A DNA stretch of 64,000 nucleotides, taken from positions 842,313 through 906,312 of the forward strand of contig NZ_RFFN01000002.1 in assembly GCF_003696315.1 (NCBI RefSeq), in the 5' to 3' direction. Both the position numbers and the translations under genes were made by a program. Below are positions 58,189 to 64,000 of this stretch, in pieces (position 1 is the first letter of the stretch; each line of letters starts with the position of its first letter). The notes beneath the pieces are model-generated. The model searched no databases, was not told the origin of the DNA, and worked only from the letters and a program-made list of their open reading frames with translations. This DNA is from Pseudomonas songnenensis (lineage in GTDB: Bacteria > Pseudomonadota > Gammaproteobacteria > Pseudomonadales > Pseudomonadaceae).

Positions 58189-58833
58189 ATGACCATGGAC
58201 CAGAAAAACGCCTTGATTGAAAGAATCTGCATGGATGCGCGCATCCTGCCAGTCATCACGATAGGCAGCGAAGAGCAGATTCTGCCGCTTGCCGATGCGC
58301 TTGCCGATGGCGGTCTGCGCACGCTGGAGATCACATTGCGCTCCAGCCATGGTCTGACGGCGATTCGGCGGCTGCGCGAAGAGCGGCCCGATCTTTGTGT
58401 CGGCGCGGGTACGGTGCTTGACCGTCGGATGATGGATGAGGTGGAAGCAGCTGGGGCCCAGTTCATCGTCACGCCCGGCTCGACACGGGAGATTCTGGAG
58501 GCGGGGGTGAGCTGCTCGGTGCCGCTGCTGCCAGGCATCAGTAGCGCGTCCGATCTGATGGAGGGGTATGCGCTCGGCTATCGCCGCTTCAAGCTCTTTC
58601 CGGCTGAGGTTTGCGGCGGTGTTGCTGCGTTGAAAGCGTTGGGCGGCCCTTTCACCGACGTTCGCTTTTGTCCGACCGGTGGGGTAACGGCGGCGAATGC
58701 TGCCAGTTATCTGGCCCTGCCGAACGTGATGTGCGTCGGGGGAACCTGGATGATCGATAGCAAAAGCTTCAGTGATGCTGACTGGCCAAGCATTCAGCAG
58801 CGTACTGCCGATGCCCTTGCCGCATTGGCATAG
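58189..58833 (+). CDS. eda: KDPG aldolase (2-dehydro-3-deoxyphosphogluconate aldolase)
   Basis: Last step of the Entner-Doudoroff pathway: splits KDPG to pyruvate and glyceraldehyde-3-phosphate. The 214-residue TIM barrel has catalytic Glu at about 47 in LRTLEITLRS and the Schiff-base Lys at about 135 in YRRFKLFPAEVCGG. AGAGTV-type phosphate loops appear as VGAGTVLD and TPGSTREI, and the end is FCPTGGVTAANAASYL. The ATG at 58189 has GAGG eight bases upstream; starts at 58168 (overlapping the pgl stop) and 58195 are alternatives. It completes the zwf-pgl-eda operon. Confidence 0.95.
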   Translation: MTMDQKNALIERICMDARILPVITIGSEEQILPLADALADGGLRTLEITLRSSHGLTAIRRLREERPDLCVGAGTVLDRRMMDEVEAAGAQFIVTPGSTREILEAGVSCSVPLLPGISSASDLMEGYALGYRRFKLFPAEVCGGVAALKALGGPFTDVRFCPTGGVTAANAASYLALPNVMCVGGTWMIDSKSFSDADWPSIQQRTADALAALA

Positions 58834-58946
58834 CGCCGAGATGCCTCGTTCCGAATCGCTGCTACGCTGTCGTTGGTGCGTAGCAGCCGCTATGCGCGTA
58901 TGATTCGCGCCCTTTCAATCGGATTGCCACACCGGGAGGTGCCCAG

Positions 58947-60080
58947 ATGACCGAGCACGAAGAAACAAGCACTCACGTAACCCATGGCGAAAAGCTGCAG
59001 AAGGTCCTGGCCCGCCTGGGCATGGCTTCGCGTCGTGATGTCGAAAAATGGATCGTTGAAGGCCGCGTAAAGGTCAACGGTGCTGTTGCGAGCCTTGGCC
59101 AGCGGGTCGACTCGCATGACGCCATTGCTGTCGATGGCCGCCTGCTCAAGCGGGAAGAGGCGAATGAAGTCGTACGGCGCGTACTGATCTACAACAAGCC
59201 CGACGGCGAGATTTGCACCCGCAATGACCCCGAAGGGCGTCCGACCGTTTTCGATCGTTTGCCTCGACCGAAAGAGGGCCGTTGGATCAACATCGGCCGT
59301 CTGGACATCAATACAACCGGTCTTTTGCTCTTCACCACCGACGGAGAGCTGGCCAATCGCCTGATGCACCCTTCGTATGAAATGGACCGCGAGTATGCGG
59401 TACGCGTGCGCGGGGAGGTCGACGACGAAATGATCGAGCGACTGAAGACCGGCGTCATGCTTGAGGACGGTCCTGCGCGCTTTACCGACATCCAGGAAGC
59501 GCCTGGCGGTGAAGGGTTCAACCATTGGTACCACTGTGTCGTGATGGAAGGACGCAACCGCGAGGTTCGTCGGCTCTGGGAATCCCAGGGACTGGTCGTC
59601 AGCCGCCTGAAGCGGGTTCGTTTCGGTCCTGTATTCATGACGTCGGATCTGCCGATGGGGCGCTGGCGCGAGATGTCGCAAAGCGAAGTGGACATCCTCA
59701 GCCAGGAGGTCGGGCTCAAACCGGTTGCCCTGCCGAGCATGAAAGCGAAGGCCAAGGAAAAGATCGACCGCATGCAGCGCAAGGTGGCAAAGCCGCTTGG
59801 TCGAGGCGAGCGTCGGCCCCGTGTACTTCGCTCGTCAAATGAAGCTGATGTAGCCGGTTCGGACAAGCCGCGGGCGCAGCGGGACGATCAGGGCGGGCGT
59901 AAGCCGCGTGTCAGCGAAGGGCGTAGCGAAAAGACGCGCGGGACACCTGTCGCCGAGCGTCCGGGCGACGCGCGTAAAGGCGGCAAGCGCAACGATGGGA
60001 CAGGGCGTCCGTCGGGGCCAGGCAAAAGGCCGGCCGGCGATGGGCAGCGTCCGGGCTTCGGGCGCAGCAAACGCACCTGA
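58947..60080 (+). CDS. rluB: 23S rRNA pseudouridine2605 synthase
   Basis: Converts U2605 of 23S rRNA to pseudouridine. The 377 residues have an N-terminal S4 domain (EKLQKVLARLGMASRRDVEKWIVEGRVKVNG), the catalytic Asp at about 120 in NIGRLDINTTGLLLFT, and MEGRNREVRRLWESQGLVVSRLKRVRFG. The last 110 residues are a long basic, low-complexity tail rich in Lys, Arg and Gly (ending GRSKRT), probably disordered and RNA-binding. GGAGG precedes the ATG. A perfect terminator follows. Confidence 0.95.
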   Translation: MTEHEETSTHVTHGEKLQKVLARLGMASRRDVEKWIVEGRVKVNGAVASLGQRVDSHDAIAVDGRLLKREEANEVVRRVLIYNKPDGEICTRNDPEGRPTVFDRLPRPKEGRWINIGRLDINTTGLLLFTTDGELANRLMHPSYEMDREYAVRVRGEVDDEMIERLKTGVMLEDGPARFTDIQEAPGGEGFNHWYHCVVMEGRNREVRRLWESQGLVVSRLKRVRFGPVFMTSDLPMGRWREMSQSEVDILSQEVGLKPVALPSMKAKAKEKIDRMQRKVAKPLGRGERRPRVLRSSNEADVAGSDKPRAQRDDQGGRKPRVSEGRSEKTRGTPVAERPGDARKGGKRNDGTGRPSGPGKRPAGDGQRPGFGRSKRT

Positions 60081-60093
60081 TTGGTGTATCCAG

Positions 60094-60131
60094 CGCTGCG
60101 CAATGGTGTGATGCCATTGCGCAGCGTTTTT
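60094..60131. terminator. Terminator between rluB and yciK
   Basis: A perfect 13-bp stem (60094-60106 and 60114-60126, CGCTGCGCAATGG / CCATTGCGCAGCG) with a 7-base loop and five T on the plus strand. It also lies just past the stop of the converging SDR gene. Confidence 0.92.
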
Positions 60132-60148
60132 GTTTCTGCAGGGCCTGA

Positions 60149-60889
60149 CTACTGCGCATCCAGCGCTTGGCCATTCACTCCGATGCTGTCGGGCCCCATC
60201 AGATACAAATAGACAGGCATGATCTCTTCGGGCAGCGGATTGACCTGCGGATTCTCGCCGGGATATGCCTTGGCACGCATATCGGTGCGGGTTGCGCCGG
60301 GGTTGATGCTGTTGGCGCGCACCGGCGCGGTTTCATCCACCTCGTCGGCGAGTACCTGCATCAGACCTTCCGTGGCGAATTTTGATACCGCGTAGGCGCC
60401 CCAGTAAGCACGTCCTTTGCGACCGACGCTGCTTGACGTGAAGATCACCGAGGCATCTTCGGCGAGCTTGAGCAGCGGTAGCAGGGTACTGGTAAGCATG
60501 AACATCGCGTTCACATTTACCTGCATCACGCGCATGAAGTTGTCGCCGGACAGTTGTTCCAGTGGCGTACGTGGGCCGACGATCGCTGCGTTGTGCAGCA
60601 GTCCGTCAAGATGGCCGAACTCACGCTCTATCATCGCCGCCAGCTCGTCGTACTGGTGCGGCAGGGCGGTTTCCAGGTTGAACGGGATGACGGCAGGGTG
60701 CGGATGGCCGGCCGCCTCGATGTCGTCATAAACACGATTCAGGTTGTCTTCGTTCTTGCCAAGCAGTAGTACGGTCGCGCCGTGAGCGGCGTAGGCTTTT
60801 GCCGCTGCTTCGCCGATACCGCGACCAGCTCCGGTTACCAGAATGATGCGCCCTTTGAGCAGGTCCGGGCGGGCGGAGTATTCGAACAT
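60149..60889 (-). CDS. YciK-family short-chain oxidoreductase
   Basis: A 246-residue classical SDR. The cofactor motif VTGAGRGIGEAAAKAYA is near 18-34, N-A-A in LLHNAAIVGP, and the catalytic Ser-Tyr-Lys set in FTSSSVGRKGRAYWGAYAVSKF. The end SIGVNGQALDAQ is the YciK pattern. The substrate is unknown. I chose the ATG at 60887-60889, since GAGG is six bases upstream; a start four codons earlier has no SD. It lies downstream of mupP and ubiG, the conserved order in pseudomonads. Confidence 0.92.
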   Translation of the reverse strand: MFEYSARPDLLKGRIILVTGAGRGIGEAAAKAYAAHGATVLLLGKNEDNLNRVYDDIEAAGHPHPAVIPFNLETALPHQYDELAAMIEREFGHLDGLLHNAAIVGPRTPLEQLSGDNFMRVMQVNVNAMFMLTSTLLPLLKLAEDASVIFTSSSVGRKGRAYWGAYAVSKFATEGLMQVLADEVDETAPVRANSINPGATRTDMRAKAYPGENPQVNPLPEEIMPVYLYLMGPDSIGVNGQALDAQ

Positions 60890-60966
60890 CGGATGCCTCA
60901 TAAATCGTCAGGTAATAAGTGCTCAACATATTCGTGAGCAATTGGGCGGTGGGTTGCTGTTGGTGC

Positions 60967-61641
60967 TTAACAGCTGCAGAGGGCCCGATCCAGAACTTCC
61001 CGAAGCTCCAGCGGATGGTCCACGACTACATCTGCACCCCAGTTGCTGGGGTTGTCTTCGGGGTGGATATAGCCATAGCGCACCGCGGCGGTTCTACTGC
61101 CGGCCGCGCGACCGGACTCGATATCGCGAAGGTCGTCGCCGACGAACAGAACCGCAGACGGATCGAGGTTGAGCTGTTTGCAAGCAAGTAGCATCGGCTC
61201 TGGATCGGGTTTGCTTCTGGCAACGTGGTCAGGGCAGACCAGTACGGCGGAACGTGAAGCCAGGCCCAGCTGATGCATGATCGGCTCCGCGAAACGCAGT
61301 GGCTTGTTGGTCACGACCCCCCAAAGCAGATTGGATTGTTCGATCTCGTCCAGCAGCTCGGCCATGCCGTCGTAGAGATGGCTATGTACGGCGCAGTGTC
61401 CCTGATAGCGCTCCAGGAACTCGAGTCGCAGCTCTTCGAACTCGTCTGACAGCGGATCGACGTCAAACGCACTGAGCACCATTGCCCTCGCGCCTCCCGA
61501 CACCACGTCACGGACCTGTTGGGCAGGGACGGGAGCAAGGCCACGCGCAACCCTCATCGCTTGTGCGACGGCAATGAAATCCGGAGCGGTATCGAGCAGG
61601 GTACCGTCCATGTCGAACAGAACAGCGCGCAGGCGCATCAT
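60967..61641 (-). CDS. mupP: N-acetylmuramic acid 6-phosphate phosphatase
   Basis: HAD-superfamily phosphatase, 224 residues, of the pseudomonad cell-wall recycling route that bypasses MurQ (MupP, AmgK, MurU). The nucleophile is in [12 protein letters not shown] (Asp at about 10 and 12), motif II is VVTNKPL, and motifs III/IV are [16 protein letters not shown] and [13 protein letters not shown]. The ATG overlaps the ubiG stop as ATGA. A second ATG immediately follows, and a GGAGGG sits just upstream, closer to the second. The operon position after ubiG is the known mupP position, which favours this over Gph. Confidence 0.92.
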   Translation of the reverse strand: MMRLRAVLFDMDGTLLDTAPDFIAVAQAMRVARGLAPVPAQQVRDVVSGGARAMVLSAFDVDPLSDEFEELRLEFLERYQGHCAVHSHLYDGMAELLDEIEQSNLLWGVVTNKPLRFAEPIMHQLGLASRSAVLVCPDHVARSKPDPEPMLLACKQLNLDPSAVLFVGDDLRDIESGRAAGSRTAAVRYGYIHPEDNPSNWGADVVVDHPLELREVLDRALCSC

Positions 61642-62336
61642 CCCTCCTTGACTGTCTGGATCATGTAGTTGACGTCGACGTCGGCAGACAGTTTGTAGTG
61701 CTTGGTAAGCGGGTTGTAGGTGAGGCCGATTATGTCTTTTACGGCAAGTCCGGAGTCGCGGCTCCAGGCGCCGAGTTCTGAGGGCCGGATGAACTTCTTG
61801 AAATCGTGTGTGCCACGCGGGAGCAGCTGAAGCACATACTCAGCGCCAATGATGGCAAGCGCATACGCTTTCGGATTGCGATTGATCGTCGAGAAGAACA
61901 CCTGACCGCCTGGCTTGACCAGTGCACTGCAGGCGCGGATGACCGATGCAGGGTCCGGTACATGCTCGAGCATTTCAAGGCAGGTAACGATGTCGAACTG
62001 TTCCGGTGCTTCCTCTGCCATCGCTTCGGCGGTGATCTGCCGGTAATCGATCTCCAGGCCCGACTCGAGAAGGTGTAGCCGCGCTACGGAAAGCGGTGCC
62101 TCGCCCATATCGATACCGGTAACCGCCGCGCCCCGCTGAGCCATGGCCTCGCTGAGAATCCCGCCGCCACAGCCGATGTCGATGACCTTTTTGCCTGCCA
62201 GCGAAACATGCTCGTCTATCCAGTTCACGCGAAGTGGATTGATCTCGTGCAGCGGCTTGAATTCGCTTTCGCGGTCCCACCAGCGATGGGCAAGGGCCTC
62301 GAATTTAGCGATTTCAGCGTGGTCGACGTTGCTCAT
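61638..62336 (-). CDS. ubiG: Ubiquinone biosynthesis O-methyltransferase
   Basis: Catalyses both O-methylations in ubiquinone synthesis. The 232 residues have the SAM site [26 protein letters not shown] near 51-76, then [19 protein letters not shown] and [20 protein letters not shown]-terminal [24 protein letters not shown] is the family signature. It overlaps mupP by four bases and lies downstream of the deaminase gene, 144 bases away, in the same direction. Confidence 0.97.
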   Translation of the reverse strand: MSNVDHAEIAKFEALAHRWWDRESEFKPLHEINPLRVNWIDEHVSLAGKKVIDIGCGGGILSEAMAQRGAAVTGIDMGEAPLSVARLHLLESGLEIDYRQITAEAMAEEAPEQFDIVTCLEMLEHVPDPASVIRACSALVKPGGQVFFSTINRNPKAYALAIIGAEYVLQLLPRGTHDFKKFIRPSELGAWSRDSGLAVKDIIGLTYNPLTKHYKLSADVDVNYMIQTVKEG

Positions 62337-62480
62337 GGTTCGGTCCGTTTTGAATGCTTGAGAAAAGAAGCTTGAGTCGCAAACGCGAATGTTGCCAGCT
62401 CAGGATGCAGTAGGGGCACCTATACGGCCCCTCGTTCATATGTCATATGGTCGCGGTGGTGCAGCCCAATTTCGATTGAG

Positions 62481-63824
62481 TCACCCTTGGTCTCGTTCTC
62501 TGCTTGATATTTTTTCGCCCCATTGGCGGGCGTTTGCGATAACGCGTTGCTCGTCGATCCGAGTCAGTCGGCCGCTGTCTAGCAACTGTTTGCCGCCGAC
62601 CCAGACATGCCGGGCGGACTCTTTGCTGGTGGAATAGATCAACTGAGAAACCGGATCGTATATCGGTTGTTGGGCTAGGCCGGAAAGGTCGAAAGCGACG
62701 AGGTCCGCGAACTTGCCGACCTCCAGCGATCCGGTGTGCTCCTCGATGCCAAGAGCCCGCGCACCGTTGAGCGTAGCCATGCGCAAAGCTCGATGCGCGT
62801 CGAGCGCGGTTGCCGAACCGGCCACTGCTTTCGCCAACAAAGCTGCGGTGCGTGTTTCGCCCAAAAGGTCCAGGTCGTTATTGCTCGCGGCGCCGTCCGT
62901 CCCGATAGCCACATTAACCCCTGCCTCCCAAATTCGTTCAACCGGGCAGAAACCACTGGCGAGTTTAAGGTTCGACTCAGGGCAGTGGATGACGCTGCAG
63001 TTATGCTCGGTTAGCAGTGCGAGATCGTCGTCATTTACCTGTGTCATATGAACGGCCTGGAATCGCGGGCCGAGCAGCTGCAGTCGCGCCAGCCGCGCCA
63101 GCGGGCGCTCTCCATGCCTTTGCACGGCGTCTTGAACTTCCTGGGCGGTCTCGTGAACATGCATGTGAATGCCTGCGTCCATCTCCGCCACCAGAATCCG
63201 GATATCTTCTAGCTTGTCATCCGCCACTGAATAGGGCGCATGCGGGCCGAAGGCAACCGTGATGCGTGGATGGTGCTTGAGATCATCGAACAGCTCGACG
63301 CCCTTGCGTAGCGCTTCATCGGCATCCCGTGCGCCGGGAATAGCGAAGTCGAAAACCGGGATGGTGATCTGCGCCCTTACACCATGCTTATGGACCAGTT
63401 CGCTCGCCACGTTGGGATGGAAATACATATCCGAAAAGCAGGTGATCCCGCTCTTCAATTGCTCGGCAATCGCCAGTTCGGTGCCGCAGCGAACGAAGTC
63501 TTCATCTACCCAGCGCGATTCGGCGGGCCAGATGTGCTCTTTAAGCCAGCGCTGTAACGGCAAGTCATCGGCCAGGCCACGGAACAACGTCATGGCGGCA
63601 TGCCCGTGAGCATTGACCAGCCCCGGTGCGAGTAGCATTCCTCGCAGTTCCTGGGTTTCGATGGCGCTGTGCTTGAGCGCCTCAGCACGCGGTGCTATCA
63701 GCGCGATGCGCCCGTCGCGAATGCCAAGACCGTGCCCTTTGAACACTACGCCGGCCGGTTCCACGGGGACAAGCCAAGTAGGAAACAGCAGCAGGTCTAG
63801 CGGTGCATCGCATTGTAGGGGCAT
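62481..63824 (-). CDS. TRZ/ATZ-family amidohydrolase (MTA/SAH deaminase type)
   Basis: A 447-residue metal-dependent deaminase with a TIM-barrel amidohydrolase fold. The metal site is [15 protein letters not shown] (H-x-H near 69-71), with later ligands in [27 protein letters not shown] and [15 protein letters not shown]. In P. aeruginosa the gene next to ubiG (PA3170) acts as a methylthioadenosine deaminase, fitting methionine salvage with mtnA; that role is inferred here. The ATG at 63822-63824 starts the usual N-terminus; a longer frame upstream lacks homology. In other pseudomonads it is adjacent to mtnA. Confidence 0.9.
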   Translation of the reverse strand: MPLQCDAPLDLLLFPTWLVPVEPAGVVFKGHGLGIRDGRIALIAPRAEALKHSAIETQELRGMLLAPGLVNAHGHAAMTLFRGLADDLPLQRWLKEHIWPAESRWVDEDFVRCGTELAIAEQLKSGITCFSDMYFHPNVASELVHKHGVRAQITIPVFDFAIPGARDADEALRKGVELFDDLKHHPRITVAFGPHAPYSVADDKLEDIRILVAEMDAGIHMHVHETAQEVQDAVQRHGERPLARLARLQLLGPRFQAVHMTQVNDDDLALLTEHNCSVIHCPESNLKLASGFCPVERIWEAGVNVAIGTDGAASNNDLDLLGETRTAALLAKAVAGSATALDAHRALRMATLNGARALGIEEHTGSLEVGKFADLVAFDLSGLAQQPIYDPVSQLIYSTSKESARHVWVGGKQLLDSGRLTRIDEQRVIANARQWGEKISSRERDQG

Positions 63825-64000
63825 CGGGGAGCCGTGGCTGAGTGGATGGCCTGTCAGTGTAATGGTTGAAGCGACTGGAATGAAGGAAGTGCTGCTGCGC
63901 CTATACTGCCGATGGACCGTTGCCACATATATAGGCAACCACGACTTTCACTAGCGAAAGCGCAGCCTCTAACGGCTGCCCGAACAAAACTGAAATAAAC

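Overview
The window reads as ordinary chromosome from a Pseudomonas-family gammaproteobacterium, most likely of the P. stutzeri (Stutzerimonas) group. Gene order matches blocks known from P. aeruginosa (gdhB; pyrD-rmf-rlmL-dacB-yggL; dgt; a YqjD/YqjE trio; an OprD-type porin; mobA; a PA2779/PA2778-like pair with a PauB-like oxidase; thrS-infC-rpmI-rplT-pheST-ihfA-merR; mtnA-gyrA-serC-pheA-hisC-tyrA/aroA-cmk-rpsA; folE-smr-prmB; zwf-pgl-eda; rluB; yciK-mupP-ubiG-MTA deaminase). The fused TyrA-AroA protein, the acidic insert in GyrA and the GC-rich codon use fit this group. The species is an inference from gene content; no alignment was run.

Layout. 1-6.3 kb: NAD-dependent glutamate dehydrogenase and two unknowns. 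6.4-18.3 kb: pyrimidine synthesis, ribosome hibernation, rRNA methylation, cell wall, dNTP hydrolysis, small membrane proteins and a porin. 18.3-24.2 kb: a more accessory stretch between tRNA-Pro(CGG) and tRNA-Val(GAC) with mobA, an acyltransferase, an I78 inhibitor, a secreted cysteine peptidase pair and a polyamine-type FAD oxidase. 24.4-31.9 kb: the translation block thrS to ihfA and merR, closed by tRNA-Pro(GGG). 32.0-37.5 kb: a decayed tyrosine integrase beside that tRNA, then the imuA-imuB-dnaE2 mutasome operon with a LexA box. 37.5-50.2 kb: a candidate small RNA or leader, mtnA, gyrA, and the serine/aromatic amino acid operon running into cmk and rpsA. 50.2-56 kb: a MarR/aminotransferase pair, a GST, folE, an Smr protein, an isochorismatase-like protein and prmB. 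56-58.8 kb: the Entner-Doudoroff/oxidative pentose block zwf-pgl-eda. 58.9-63.8 kb: rluB and, on the other strand, ubiG-mupP-yciK and an MTA/SAH deaminase-type amidohydrolase.

How the genes work together. serC, pheA, hisC, tyrA-aroA and cmk overlap or nearly overlap, forming a serine/aromatic supply operon that ends at ribosomal protein S1. zwf, pgl and eda convert glucose-6-phosphate toward pyruvate. imuA, imuB and dnaE2 form an SOS-induced translesion polymerase. The clearest unexplained signals are non-coding: a promoter-hairpin-terminator unit before mtnA, a terminator-like hairpin whose 3' arm carries the hisC ribosome binding site, a wide inverted repeat next to the porin promoter, and a SD spacing that points to an AUU start for infC. 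I found no CRISPR array, intact insertion sequence, prophage or new multi-gene system.
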